Positions 9,437-17,940 of a stretch of DNA of 64,000 bases are shown one piece after another. Under the pieces are notes generated by a model. It had not been told where the DNA came from. It searched no databases and saw only the letters and a list, made by a program, of their open reading frames with translations. How positions within the stretch are numbered: position 1 is the first letter of the stretch; each line of letters opens with the position of its first letter. Source of the DNA: Pseudaquidulcibacter saccharophilus (GTDB lineage: Bacteria; Pseudomonadota; Alphaproteobacteria; Caulobacterales; Aquidulcibacteraceae); contig NZ_JAHWUS010000001.1 of NCBI RefSeq assembly GCF_019455445.1, forward strand, positions 62,001 through 126,000. Reading direction: 5' to 3'. A program made the position numbers and the translations under genes.

Positions 9437-9445
9437 GGGGCATAT

Positions 9446-9838
9446 ATGAATAGCGCAAAAAACCTTCGTACCCCGATGAAAAAAGCCCTTGGTAAAGGTG
9501 CATCTGGTCACGGGACCGAACATGTTATCCAACAACGCGCACTTGCGGTTGGACTTTTAGTTGGCTTTGTATTTTGTTTTTCTTCTTTGGTATTCACTAC
9601 CAATCTTTCATATGAAAGCTTGAGAGTTTGGTTCCGCAACCCACTTAATGCCGCGACAATGGCGGTTGTTATTGCTGCGGGTGCTGGTCACTTCCGTCTT
9701 GGGGTGCAGGTGGTAATCGAAGATTATATCCATAAAGGCAGCACTAAATTATTGCTTATGCTTGCATCTACATTGTTTGCGGCATTGGTTGCGATGTTTG
9801 GTGTTTTCGTAATTTTAAAATTATATTTGGGGGCATAG
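9446..9838 (+). CDS. sdhD: Succinate dehydrogenase hydrophobic membrane anchor protein
   Basis: 130 residues and three membrane helices. The motif [15 protein letters not shown] matches the conserved H-xxxG-xQ-xxxDY segment of SdhD, which supplies the second haem ligand and part of the quinone pocket. N-terminal [21 protein letters not shown] is typical of alphaproteobacterial SdhD. AGGGGGC upstream is a strong ribosome-binding site. It is cotranscribed with sdhC and sdhA, with a four-base gap to sdhA. Confidence 0.95.
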   Translation: MNSAKNLRTPMKKALGKGASGHGTEHVIQQRALAVGLLVGFVFCFSSLVFTTNLSYESLRVWFRNPLNAATMAVVIAAGAGHFRLGVQVVIEDYIHKGSTKLLLMLASTLFAALVAMFGVFVILKLYLGA

Positions 9839-9842
9839 GTCA

Positions 9843-11639
9843 ATGAGCACGGCTTATAAATGGAATGACCATACTTATGACGTTGTTGTAGTTGGGGCTG
9901 GTGGCTCTGGTCTTCGTGCGGCTTTGGGCTGCGCGCAAGAGGGTCTAAAAACTGCTTGTATCACAAAAGTATTCCCAACCCGTTCGCACACTGTTGCGGC
10001 ACAAGGCGGCGTTGCGGCATCTTTGGCAAATATGGGTCCTGATAATTGGCAATGGCACATGTATGACACCGTAAAAGGTTCAGACTGGCTTGGTGACCAA
10101 GATTCAATTGAATATCTTACCCGTAACGCACCGGCTGCGGTTTATGAGTTAGAGCATTGGGGCGTTCCTTTCTCTCGTACCGAAGAAGGCAAAATTTATC
10201 AGCGTCCATTCGGTGGTATGACCACTGATTTCGGTAATGGCCCTCCTGCACAGCGTACTTGTGCGGCGGCTGACCGTACTGGTCACGCGATGTTGCACAC
10301 TCTTTACGGCAACTCATTGAAATATGATGTTGATTTCTTCATCGAATATTTCGCTCTTGATCTTATTAAAGATGAAGACGGCGTTATTCGTGGTGTAACC
10401 GCATGGGAACTTGCAACCGGTAAACTTCACCGTTTCCGCGCGCAACGCACCGTATTGGCAACTGGCGGCTATGGTCGTGCTTATTTCTCTTGTACATCTG
10501 CACATACTTGTACTGGTGACGGTAACGCAATGGTTCTTCGTGCCGGCCTTCCACTTCAAGATATGGAATTCGTACAATTCCACCCAACTGGTATTTATGG
10601 TGCAGGTTGCCTAATCACAGAGGGTGCACGCGGTGAAGGTGGCTACCTTACCAACGCAAATGGTGAGCGTTTCATGGAACGTTACGCACCATCGGTAAAA
10701 GACCTTGCCCCACGTGACATGGTTTCACGCGCGATGACAATGGAAATTCGTGAAGGTCGTGGTGTTGGTAAAAATAAAGACCACATCTTCCTTCACCTTG
10801 ATCACCTTGACCCTGCAATCCTTCATGAACGCTTGCCTGGTATTTCTGAATCTGCAAAAGTATTTGCTGGTGTTGACCTTACAAAAGAACCAATTCCGGT
10901 ATTGCCGACCGTTCACTATAACATGGGCGGTATCCAAACCAACTTCTTTGGTGAAGTGGTTATCAAAGACGGCAACAACCCTGATAAAGTTGTTGAAGGC
11001 CTTATGGCAGTTGGTGAAGCGGCATGCGTTTCGGTTCACGGCGCAAACCGCCTTGGTTCAAACTCATTGATTGACCTTGTGGTATTCGGTCGTGCGATTG
11101 GTCTTCGTTGCGGTGAAACACTTAAAGCCGGTGCAAAACAACCGGAAATTAAAGATAACCAAACCGATGCCCACCTTGCACGTCTTGATGCGGCGCGTCA
11201 TGCAAAAGGTTCTATCCCTACTGCTAAGCTTCGCCTTGAAATGCAAAAAATTATGCAAAACCATTGTGCGGTTTATCGTACTTCTGAATCACTTGCCGAA
11301 GGTAAGGTTAAAATTGATGCTGCCTATGGCAAAATGGGCGACATCGGCACAACCGACCGCACAATGATTTGGAACTCCGACCTTATGGAAACCCTTGAAT
11401 TGCAAAACTTGTTGCCGCAAGCGGTTGTTACCATGCATGGTGCGGAAAACCGTCATGAATCACGTGGCGCACACGCCCATGAGGATTTCCCAAATCGTGA
11501 TGACGAAAATTGGATGAAGCATACACTTGCATCAATCGACATCCCAACTGGCAAGGTTTCAATCGATTATCGTCCGGTTCATATGAACACCATGACCGAC
11601 GAAATCAAAACCATTCCGCCAAAGGCACGGGTATATTAA
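9843..11639 (+). CDS. sdhA: Succinate dehydrogenase flavoprotein subunit
   Basis: 598 residues, full family length. The FAD-binding motif [12 protein letters not shown] is at residues 18-29. The covalent-FAD histidine is H49 in [11 protein letters not shown]. The active-site region [23 protein letters not shown] (given in pieces: HPTGIYG near residue 246, then TEGARGEGG) and the C-terminal RPVHMNTMT are intact. It oxidises succinate to fumarate and passes electrons to the iron-sulphur subunit SdhB. Unusually, sdhB does not follow; the next features are a palindromic stretch and a terminator, and no sdhB is present anywhere in the window. Confidence 0.98.
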   Translation: MSTAYKWNDHTYDVVVVGAGGSGLRAALGCAQEGLKTACITKVFPTRSHTVAAQGGVAASLANMGPDNWQWHMYDTVKGSDWLGDQDSIEYLTRNAPAAVYELEHWGVPFSRTEEGKIYQRPFGGMTTDFGNGPPAQRTCAAADRTGHAMLHTLYGNSLKYDVDFFIEYFALDLIKDEDGVIRGVTAWELATGKLHRFRAQRTVLATGGYGRAYFSCTSAHTCTGDGNAMVLRAGLPLQDMEFVQFHPTGIYGAGCLITEGARGEGGYLTNANGERFMERYAPSVKDLAPRDMVSRAMTMEIREGRGVGKNKDHIFLHLDHLDPAILHERLPGISESAKVFAGVDLTKEPIPVLPTVHYNMGGIQTNFFGEVVIKDGNNPDKVVEGLMAVGEAACVSVHGANRLGSNSLIDLVVFGRAIGLRCGETLKAGAKQPEIKDNQTDAHLARLDAARHAKGSIPTAKLRLEMQKIMQNHCAVYRTSESLAEGKVKIDAAYGKMGDIGTTDRTMIWNSDLMETLELQNLLPQAVVTMHGAENRHESRGAHAHEDFPNRDDENWMKHTLASIDIPTGKVSIDYRPVHMNTMTDEIKTIPPKARVY

Positions 11640-11745
11640 TTCACCGCTTCCGCCTTCGCGCATTCGCGCTCACTTGGTCGGGTGGAACAAGGTTGAAAGG
11701 AATTTTTGAAAAGCGCCGTTTACAAAAATTCCTTGCATAAAAGTT
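11640..11745 (+). repeat. GC-rich palindromic stretch in the place where sdhB is expected
   Basis: About 100 bases between the sdhA stop and its terminator. The first half (TTCCGCCTTCGCG-CATTCGCGC) is much richer in GC than the surroundings. The second half is a 12-base perfect inverted repeat, AAGGAATTTTTG at 11697-11708 and CAAAAATTCCTT at 11723-11734, with a 14-base loop. The opening TTCCGCCT and CG-rich hairpin recall the repeat element between serC and serA, so this may be a decayed extragenic repeat. Confidence 0.4.
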
Positions 11746-11747
11746 TT

Positions 11748-11780
11748 AAAAGGCACTTCGATTGAAGTGCCTTTTTATTT
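11748..11780 (+). terminator. Rho-independent terminator of sdhCDA
   Basis: Perfect arms AGGCACTTC at 11751-11759 and GAAGTGCCT at 11764-11772 followed by TTTTTATTTTT. It marks the end of the sdh transcript 110 bases after sdhA. Confidence 0.9.
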
Positions 11781-11831
11781 TTCATATTTTCATAAAAATT
11801 CAAAAATGCCACATCGATAAAATGCGCCATC

Positions 11832-12164
11832 TCACCTCGGTCTTTTGCCCGTCCAAGTTAATAAGGCGTCAAGTGCGGGGCATAAATCTTGCCCCCATTG
11901 GGTAAGGGAATATTCAACACGGGGCGGAACCTCGGGATATGCCGTGCGCTTTATTATGCCATCCTTTTCAAGTTGCTTAAGCTGTTGTCCAAGCATTTTT
12001 TGGGTAATACCGGGAATTGCGCGCTCTAATTCTGAAAAACGCATTATTTGTCCACCAAAAAGCTGGAACAAAATAAGCAATTTCCAACGCCCTTCAAGGA
12101 ATTTTAATGCCTCGGTAACGCTTTGCGCACCTGAATAACGTGTATATTTCTCGTGATTATTCAT
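11832..12164 (-). CDS. HxlR family transcriptional regulator
   Basis: 110 residues, the normal size of this winged-helix family. Diagnostic segments: LKFLEGRWKLLILFQLF (family W-K core), MRFSELERAIPGITQKMLGQQLKQLEKDGII (recognition helix and wing start) and TAYPEVPPRVEYSLT (wing; EVPPxVEYxLT is the family hallmark). Its single cysteine sits near the C-terminus (DLCPALDA), not in the N-terminal redox-sensing position used by HypR-like members. It is divergent from a SnoaL-like gene 83 bases away, with an inverted repeat between them, suggesting it controls that gene and itself. Confidence 0.93.
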   Translation of the reverse strand: MNNHEKYTRYSGAQSVTEALKFLEGRWKLLILFQLFGGQIMRFSELERAIPGITQKMLGQQLKQLEKDGIIKRTAYPEVPPRVEYSLTQWGQDLCPALDALLTWTGKRPR

Positions 12165-12173
12165 AATTTTCCA

Positions 12174-12193
12174 TACATACTTTTTTGTATGTA
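12174..12193. promoter_or_regulatory. Candidate HxlR operator
   Basis: Inverted repeat ACATAC (12175-12180), six-T spacer, GTATGT (12187-12192), located ten bases upstream of the HxlR start and about 55 bases upstream of the divergent SnoaL-like gene. HxlR-family dimers typically bind such spaced palindromes in divergent promoters. Confidence 0.55.
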
Positions 12194-12247
12194 CTTGTCA
12201 ATTAGTATTTAAAGATTTACCTATTAAATATAAATTATGAGGATAAA

Positions 12248-12559
12248 ATGGAACATAAATCACTAATCGAAAATTATTTCATTGCAGCTGATAGCCATGA
12301 TATAAAAAAAACCATCAAATATTTCTCAACATCTGCTGTGGTTTATGATGAGGGTAAAGAATATCATGGTCATGATGAAATTGAAAAATGGCTAAAAGAA
12401 ACCAATGCCAAATATGACACACATTATAAATTTCTAGAATTAAATCAAAATACCGCCCGCGCCCAAGTTTCCGGAACATTCGCAGGTAGCCCAATTGTTT
12501 TAAGTTCTGAATTTACCATAAAAAACAACCAAATAACAAAATTAAGATGTGGAATCTAA
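12248..12559 (+). CDS. SnoaL/NTF2-like domain protein
   Basis: 103 residues. It shows the NTF2-like fold pattern: an N-terminal helix (IENYFIAADSHDIKKTIKYF), then alternating strands with AVVYDEGKEYHGHDEIEKWL, a common SnoaL phrase in which the H-G-x-xxI-xxW-L segment forms the pocket edge, and a C-terminal strand ITKLRCGI. Such small proteins are isomerases, hydrolases or ligand binders; the substrate cannot be read from the sequence. AGGATAAA precedes the ATG. It lies divergent to the HxlR regulator and is the likely regulated gene. Confidence 0.8.
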   Translation: MEHKSLIENYFIAADSHDIKKTIKYFSTSAVVYDEGKEYHGHDEIEKWLKETNAKYDTHYKFLELNQNTARAQVSGTFAGSPIVLSSEFTIKNNQITKLRCGI

Positions 12560-12672
12560 TGTGATCTGCTTCATCAAACAAAGTGCGGGCAATGAAATAT
12601 TATCCCGCAACAAAAAATTGCGTTGCCACATCTAGCAGCACACATATGACGATTAAATTCTTATTAGATTAA

Positions 12673-12993
12673 TTAACCCTGACTTTCAGGAATGGTTACA
12701 ACCAAGCCTTCAAGGTCTTCGTTAACAACAATCTGGCATGAAAGGCGGCTGTTCGGCTGCACATTTTCGGCGAAATCAAGCATAGATTCTTCCATTGAAC
12801 CCATAGGGTTGATTTTATCCAGCCATTTTTCGTCAACATAAACATGGCAAGTCGCACATGCACATGCACCACCACAATCGGCATCAATACCAGGGATATT
12901 GTTTTTGACCGCAGCCTCCATAACCGAGCCACCACCAGCAGCGTCAACCTTATGCTCTTTGCCATTATGTTCGATGAAGGTAATCTCGGTCAT
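12673..12993 (-). CDS. Adrenodoxin-type [2Fe-2S] ferredoxin
   Basis: 106 residues. The cluster ligands are C40, C46, C49 and C86 (C-x5-C-x2-C-x36-C, in [14 protein letters not shown] and LSCQIVV), the arrangement of adrenodoxin/putidaredoxin and bacterial FdVI ferredoxins. It would carry single electrons from the reductase encoded immediately upstream to an unknown acceptor, classically a cytochrome P450 or a biosynthetic monooxygenase, neither of which is in the window. The gap to the reductase gene is 13 bases, so they are cotranscribed. ISC-type ferredoxins also belong here, but no isc genes are nearby. Confidence 0.93.
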   Translation of the reverse strand: MTEITFIEHNGKEHKVDAAGGGSVMEAAVKNNIPGIDADCGGACACATCHVYVDEKWLDKINPMGSMEESMLDFAENVQPNSRLSCQIVVNEDLEGLVVTIPESQG

Positions 12994-13006
12994 GATAAAA
13001 TCCGTA

Positions 13007-14236
13007 TTAAACTATATTCTTTAAAAACTCTTTTGCAGGAATTGCAATATCACTAATTATTTCCGGCGCAAGTGCTGTTTTATTAAATACCAATTGTTTT
13101 CCCACCAAAAAATCAGGTGGTGAATTAATGGCATCAACCGCCAAAACATGGTTTTCAGAATCAAGGTGATAAATGGCAAATTTATTTTGCGTCATATCAC
13201 CACGAACAATTGATTGTGTGGCATCATTCCAAAGCCCAACAATTTGCAATTTAATTTCATATTGATCCGACCAAAACCACGGGCTTTCCAGTTTTGGCAT
13301 TGGCGCACCCATAATGTGTGCGGCGGCAATTTTACCTTGTTCAATTGCGTTATGCACGCTTTCGATACGCATTCTTTTATCGCCCATTTCACGATTTGCA
13401 CAATCGCCACAGGCATAGATATCTGGGTCCGAAGTTTGTGCAAAGCTATTGGTATTTATCCCGTTTTCACAAACAAGACCTGCATCCTTGGCAAGTTCGT
13501 CATTCGGCAAGATACCAATCCCCACCAGTGCAACATCACATTCGATTTTCGTGCCATCGCCCAAAAGCACGGCATTTAATTTATCGTCACCCTCAAAACC
13601 TGCAACCTGCACATTTGTATGAATATGCACGCCGCGTTCTGTATGCAGGCGTTCAAAAAAGCCTGATAATTCAGGGCTGGCAACGCGGGCCAAAACCCGT
13701 GGTGCAAGTTCCAAAACATGAACTTCCAAACCAAATTTTCTGGCAATTGCCGCCGCCTCAAGCCCGATATAGCCGGCACCAATAATGGCGATTCGTTTAC
13801 CCGCAACCATATGCCCCTTAATGGCATCCGAATCCTTTAGGGTTTTTAGATAAAAGATATTTTCAAGATTTGAGCCAGCGATATTTAATTTTCGCACTCG
13901 TGAACCGGTAGCAATTATAAGTTTATCATAATTATGGAAATTGCCATCAATGTCGGAAATGAATTTTTCCTTTGCATTGATTTTTACAATTTCAGTGTCG
14001 GGTAGGATTTCAATATCATCACCTTGCCATTGCTCCAAAGAGCGGAATTGCAAACGCTCCACATTTGTGTCGCCCAACATATATGCCTTTGACAATGGCG
14101 GTCGTTGATATGGCGCAAGATTTTCATTCCCAAAAATCTTTATCCCACCCGTAAAACCATTTTGTCTTAAGCTATTTGCCGCAGATGTCGCCGCCTGACC
14201 TGCGCCGATGATAATTATTTGACTATTGTCGTTCAT
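13007..14236 (-). CDS. NAD(P)H:ferredoxin reductase (putidaredoxin/rubredoxin reductase family)
   Basis: 409 residues. Two Rossmann motifs: [17 protein letters not shown] near the N-terminus for FAD and [18 protein letters not shown] near residue 150 for NAD(P)[14 protein letters not shown] is the family phrase after the first strand, and [10 protein letters not shown] is the second FAD contact (GD motif). The C-terminal domain ([18 protein letters not shown]) is the reductase C domain (PF14759). It transfers electrons from NAD(P)H to the [2Fe-2S] ferredoxin encoded 13 bases downstream. The substrate monooxygenase is elsewhere in the genome. Confidence 0.93.
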   Translation of the reverse strand: MNDNSQIIIIGAGQAATSAANSLRQNGFTGGIKIFGNENLAPYQRPPLSKAYMLGDTNVERLQFRSLEQWQGDDIEILPDTEIVKINAKEKFISDIDGNFHNYDKLIIATGSRVRKLNIAGSNLENIFYLKTLKDSDAIKGHMVAGKRIAIIGAGYIGLEAAAIARKFGLEVHVLELAPRVLARVASPELSGFFERLHTERGVHIHTNVQVAGFEGDDKLNAVLLGDGTKIECDVALVGIGILPNDELAKDAGLVCENGINTNSFAQTSDPDIYACGDCANREMGDKRMRIESVHNAIEQGKIAAAHIMGAPMPKLESPWFWSDQYEIKLQIVGLWNDATQSIVRGDMTQNKFAIYHLDSENHVLAVDAINSPPDFLVGKQLVFNKTALAPEIISDIAIPAKEFLKNIV

Positions 14237-14318
14237 TGAAATGCCTTTGATTGCAGCCCTATATCACAGGGCTTATAAAAATTTTTGCATTATGAGAACC
14301 AATTTGCTGCAAAAATTA

Positions 14319-14347
14319 TTGAATTTTTAAAATACAACGTATATACG
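14319..14347 (+). promoter_or_regulatory. Predicted promoter of the ornithine decarboxylase leader
   Basis: TTGAAT at 14319-14324 and TATACG at 14342-14347 with an ideal 17-base spacer. This would start transcription near 14354, so that a 215-base structured leader precedes the coding region. Confidence 0.45.
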
Positions 14348-14349
14348 CC

Positions 14350-14566
14350 ACAGTTCCGGCGGACCTGGAAACAGCAATCCAGTCCACTAACACCTAAATA
14401 ACTTGTTTTTTAGGTGGACCTGACAACATTTTGGAGGTTTTTATACCTCTGGCATGTCCGACTAACGCCGCAAATTCGTTGTCCGATTTAATTCGGGCTT
14501 TTAGTTTGATAGTGCAGGCGTGGGTCGTCAACCCCCAATTGCGCATTTGCTTTTAAGGGGGGTTCA
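14350..14566 (+). ncRNA. Structured leader RNA, candidate speF motif
   Basis: A leader of about 215 bases with several clear hairpins: CACCTAAA/TTTAGGTG at 14391-14416, GAGGT/ACCTC at 14434-14449, a G-C-rich block at 14451-14500, and a final segment with complementary GGGTCGTCAACCCCC before the ribosome-binding site AAGGGGGG. Composition is clearly more GC-rich than other intergenic DNA here. Established knowledge: the speF RNA motif (described in alphaproteobacteria) lies directly upstream of ornithine decarboxylase genes and is thought to control them. The position is right; I have not verified the consensus base by base. Confidence 0.6.
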
Positions 14567-14569
14567 GCG

Positions 14570-15754
14570 ATGAATCACTTTAACAACGCTATTGATATTG
14601 TTGCAAAATTGCGACCTGATGTTCCTGTGGCGGCAAACCGTCCACATGTTGTGAAACGTGCTGCAAAATGGTTTTTGCGTAATTTCGCGGGCGACATTTT
14701 ATATGCCGTAAAAGCAAACCCTTCCGTTTGGGTACTTGATACCCTTTGGGAAGCAGGTGTGCGTAATTTTGACGTTGCATCTATCAACGAAATTCAGTTG
14801 ATTTATAACCGTTTCAAGGGTGCAAATCTTGCATTCATGCATCCGGTTAAAAACCGTAATGCAATTGCGCGCGCCTATCATGAATTTGGGGTTCGCACCT
14901 TTTCACTTGATTCGATGGCAGAGCTTGAAAAAATCCGTGAAGCAACTGGCTATGCAAATGATTTGAACCTTTTAATCCGCCTATCTGTTTCAAATACTTC
15001 GTCTTCAATTTCTTTGGACGGAAAATTTGGCATCAAGGGTGACGAAGCGGTCGAATTGCTGCGCGCCGCGCGTGCGGTAACCCGTGAAGATTTGGGGATT
15101 TGTTTCCACGTTGGTTCACAATGTATGGATCCACATGCCTATGTCCGCGCAATGGATGCCGCCAAATCATTGATTATTCAGGCCGGTGTTGTGATTGATA
15201 TTTTGGATGTTGGTGGTGGTTTCCCCGTGAATTACCGTGGTATCAACCCACCTGACATGAAACAATATATGTCATTAATCGCGCAAAAATTTGAATCGAT
15301 GCCGGTTACTGAAAACTGCTCACTTTGGTGTGAGCCTGGCCGCGCATTGGTTGCCGAGGCCACAAGCATCATCACCCGTGTTGAACTTGTAAAAGGCGAT
15401 ATGGTTTATCTGAATGATGGCGCATATGGCAATTTGTTTGACGCAACCCATGTTCAATGGCCGTTTGAAACCAGACACATCCGTGCCGATGAAACACTTC
15501 AAGGCAAAATGAAGCCATTCAAGCTTTATGGCCCAACCTGTGATTCGATTGATGCATTGCAAACCGAATATTACCTTCATGAAGATGTAAAAGAGGGTGA
15601 TTATATTGAATTTATGATGCTTGGCGCATATGGTGTTGCCATGACAACCGGCTTCAACGGCTTTGGTGAAACTTTGGAAGTTATTTCAAACGATCTTCCA
15701 CATGTCTCCATGTTTGATGAGGCTGATAAAATTATACTAACAACCGAAGCATAA
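14570..15754 (+). CDS. Ornithine/lysine decarboxylase, PLP fold type III
   Basis: 394 residues; makes putrescine from ornithine (or cadaverine from lysine). The PLP lysine is K48 in ILYAVKANPSVWV. HVGSQCMDPHAY, VGGGFPVNY and CEPGRALVAEA are the barrel phosphate-binding motifs. C324 in YGPTCDSIDAL is the catalytic cysteine from the partner subunit. It is of the eukaryotic-like fold III group, not the large E. coli SpeC type. Substrate specificity for ornithine against lysine cannot be decided by eye; many alphaproteobacterial homologues use both. A structured leader precedes it, and a deoxyhypusine-synthase-like gene follows after 44 bases, pointing to a polyamine operon. Confidence 0.93.
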   Translation: MNHFNNAIDIVAKLRPDVPVAANRPHVVKRAAKWFLRNFAGDILYAVKANPSVWVLDTLWEAGVRNFDVASINEIQLIYNRFKGANLAFMHPVKNRNAIARAYHEFGVRTFSLDSMAELEKIREATGYANDLNLLIRLSVSNTSSSISLDGKFGIKGDEAVELLRAARAVTREDLGICFHVGSQCMDPHAYVRAMDAAKSLIIQAGVVIDILDVGGGFPVNYRGINPPDMKQYMSLIAQKFESMPVTENCSLWCEPGRALVAEATSIITRVELVKGDMVYLNDGAYGNLFDATHVQWPFETRHIRADETLQGKMKPFKLYGPTCDSIDALQTEYYLHEDVKEGDYIEFMMLGAYGVAMTTGFNGFGETLEVISNDLPHVSMFDEADKIILTTEA

Positions 15755-15798
15755 TTTGCCAGCAAAAGCATAATTTATATTGAAAGGTTAAACCCCAA

Positions 15799-16839
15799 AT
15801 GACTGATAACCGTAAAGCCGAACTTTTGGCAACAAAAGTCGAGCATGTTGATATTACCTCATATGATGCGCGTCCAATTATCGATGCCATGAGCAAAATG
15901 TCATTCACTTCACGCGATACTGCACGCGCCGCAAGCATTTTTAACCAAGCATTAGAAGACAAAACCTGCTCTATCTGGCTTACTTTGGCGGGTTCAACCT
16001 CTGCCGGTGGCTGTATGCACGTTTACCGTGACATGGTGAAAAATGGCATGGTTGACGCAATCGTTTCAACCGGTGCATCAATCATTGATATGGACTTTTT
16101 TGAAGCATTGGGCTTTAGCCACTATCAAGCGCTTGAAATCCCTGATGATGAAACCCTGCGTTCACTTTATATTGACCGTATTTACGATACCTATATCGAT
16201 GAAGAAGAGCTTCAAGCATGTGATTCAACCATTTATGAAATTGCTGAATCACTTGAACCACGCCCATATTCTTCACGTGAGTTCATCAAAGAAATGGGTA
16301 AATGGCTTGCAAATGGCAATGCCAAAAAAGCCGGTTCATTAATCCAAACTTGTTATGAAATGGGCGTTCCAATTTTCTGCCCTGCGTTTACCGATTCTTC
16401 TGCGGGCTTTGGTCTTGTAAAACACCAAGTTGAACGCATGAAAGCGGGCAAGCCATATATGACAATCGATTCAATCGCTGATTTCCGCGAATTGACCGAC
16501 ATTAAGATTAAAGCAGGTCGTACCGGTCTGTTTATGGTTGGCGGCGGCGTGCCGAAAAACTTTGCACAAGACACTGTTGTATGCGCAGAAATCCTTGGTA
16601 TCGAGGCTGAAATGCACGCTTATGCGGTGCAAATCACTGTTGCCGATGTTCGTGATGGCGCGTGTTCATCTTCAACCCTTAAAGAAGCTTGCTCTTGGGG
16701 CAAAGTTTCTGTGGCGTTGGAACAAATGGTTTATGCCGAAGCAACCACTGTTGTGCCGCTAATCATGTCTGATGCATATCACCGCGGTCATTGGAAAACC
16801 CGCAAATTACCACGCTATGGCGATATGTTTGAGAAATAA
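15799..16839 (+). CDS. Deoxyhypusine synthase-like protein, probable polyamine synthase
   Basis: 346 residues. Bacterial deoxyhypusine-synthase family: SIWLTLAGSTSAGGCMHVYRDMV, VDAIVSTGASIIDMD, PAFTDSSAGFGL, FMVGGGVPKNFAQDT and the catalytic segment KEACSWGKVSV, where K302 corresponds to the lysine that forms the butylimine intermediate in true DHS. Bacteria have no eIF5A to modify. Family knowledge is that such proteins can instead join aminobutyl groups to a free amine, making homospermidine from putrescine or a guanidino analogue from agmatine. Location directly after ornithine decarboxylase supports putrescine as substrate (inference). A strong terminator follows. Confidence 0.88.
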   Translation: MTDNRKAELLATKVEHVDITSYDARPIIDAMSKMSFTSRDTARAASIFNQALEDKTCSIWLTLAGSTSAGGCMHVYRDMVKNGMVDAIVSTGASIIDMDFFEALGFSHYQALEIPDDETLRSLYIDRIYDTYIDEEELQACDSTIYEIAESLEPRPYSSREFIKEMGKWLANGNAKKAGSLIQTCYEMGVPIFCPAFTDSSAGFGLVKHQVERMKAGKPYMTIDSIADFRELTDIKIKAGRTGLFMVGGGVPKNFAQDTVVCAEILGIEAEMHAYAVQITVADVRDGACSSSTLKEACSWGKVSVALEQMVYAEATTVVPLIMSDAYHRGHWKTRKLPRYGDMFEK

Positions 16840-16846
16840 GATACAA

Positions 16847-16876
16847 AGAAGCCGCCTTAACGGGCGGCTTTTTTAA
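16847..16876 (+). terminator. Rho-independent terminator after the polyamine synthesis operon
   Basis: Arms AAGCCGCC and GGCGGCTT around TTAACG, then six T. The T tract touches the stop codon of the convergent AraC gene. Confidence 0.92.
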
Positions 16877-17925
16877 TAATTTGCGGCAAATCTTTTGCGA
16901 TATTCCATCGGGCTATAATTGGTTTCACGCCGGAAGGCGAATGAAAAGGGTGCCGCGCCAACATAATTAAGGAATTTTGCAATATGCTCAATCGGTAAAT
17001 TGGTTGTGCATAATAATTCTTTTGCCTTTTCGACCCTTACAAAAAGAAAGAGATCCTTGAAATTATTCCCCTCTGTCGCCAAAAGCCTTTGCAATGTCTT
17101 TGGCTGAACATTAAGCATCGAAGCAACATTAACAAAGTTGCAGCCATCCGTTCCAAAGAAATTGGGAATTGCACTTAAAACCATTCTTGTGGCACTTGAT
17201 TCAAAGTGATTGGAATCATCAAAGCGCTTTTGTACGAATTTACGTAAAAACCCACTAAAGACCGAGATATTACCCGCAATTTTCCAATCCATCATTTCTT
17301 TATGGAAAATTATCTGGTCAAATTCCATATCAAAATAAACGGGGCAATCAAATAATTTCTTTGTTACTTCTTCAAAACCGTCAACATTTTGTTTGGTGTG
17401 GGCCAAATGAATTTCAAGCGGGCTGGCATCGGGTCGGCGCAAAACACTTCGGCATAGGCGCATCCCCTGCCCCAACGCACTTTGCGATTCTTGGCGCGAT
17501 CTATAAATATATGGCGGCATGATAGATCGCAAACAAACCTTATCTGGCGCATAATCTTCGTTTAATATTCCATATGATGCCGTGGAATGTAGTGACCAAT
17601 ATTCCATCGCCGCTTTACCAAATGAGCGAAAATCAGGATAAAGCCGCGCCGCCAAAACCGCCCCCGGAAGGGTTGGGATAGAATCATCAAGCGAAAGCGC
17701 AAACTCAAAACCAAGCCATGGTTTTTCCCATTCAATCGCCGCAAGCTCCAATAGCTCGCAAAACCTTTGATATGAAATAAACATGTCGGGTTTTTTAAGG
17801 CTTTCAGCGGCCAAACCAACAGTTTGCATAAGTTCAATTACGCTTGGCTTCCCTGCGACTTGTAATTTATCAAGCCCAATTAGGGACGACGATCTTATAT
17901 AGGATTCATATTTGCGCATATTCAA
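16873..17925 (-). CDS. AraC family transcriptional regulator (paralogue 1)
   Basis: 350 residues. The C-terminal ~100 residues hold the double helix-turn-helix: MLNVQPKTLQRLLATEGNNFKDLFLFVRVEKAKELL, then IEHIAKFLNYVGAAPFSFAFRRETNYSPMEYRKRF. The N-terminal ~200 residues match the Arabinose_bd (PF12625) ligand domain of OruR/ArgR-like AraC proteins. It lies 15 bases downstream of a second, clearly related regulator (both start MxKYE-YxRSS-LIGL-KLQ-AG), so the pair arose by tandem duplication and is cotranscribed. Ligand unknown. No ribosome-binding site ambiguity seen. Confidence 0.92.
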   Translation of the reverse strand: MNMRKYESYIRSSSLIGLDKLQVAGKPSVIELMQTVGLAAESLKKPDMFISYQRFCELLELAAIEWEKPWLGFEFALSLDDSIPTLPGAVLAARLYPDFRSFGKAAMEYWSLHSTASYGILNEDYAPDKVCLRSIMPPYIYRSRQESQSALGQGMRLCRSVLRRPDASPLEIHLAHTKQNVDGFEEVTKKLFDCPVYFDMEFDQIIFHKEMMDWKIAGNISVFSGFLRKFVQKRFDDSNHFESSATRMVLSAIPNFFGTDGCNFVNVASMLNVQPKTLQRLLATEGNNFKDLFLFVRVEKAKELLCTTNLPIEHIAKFLNYVGAAPFSFAFRRETNYSPMEYRKRFAANY

Positions 17926-17940
17926 ACTTTTTTGAAAGAA

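Noticed and set aside
11510-11740. Remnant of sdhB after sdhA
   Set aside because: The plus-strand frame here is a shadow of sdhA and its tail; there are no cysteine clusters or SdhB-like segments, so it is not a decayed sdhB.
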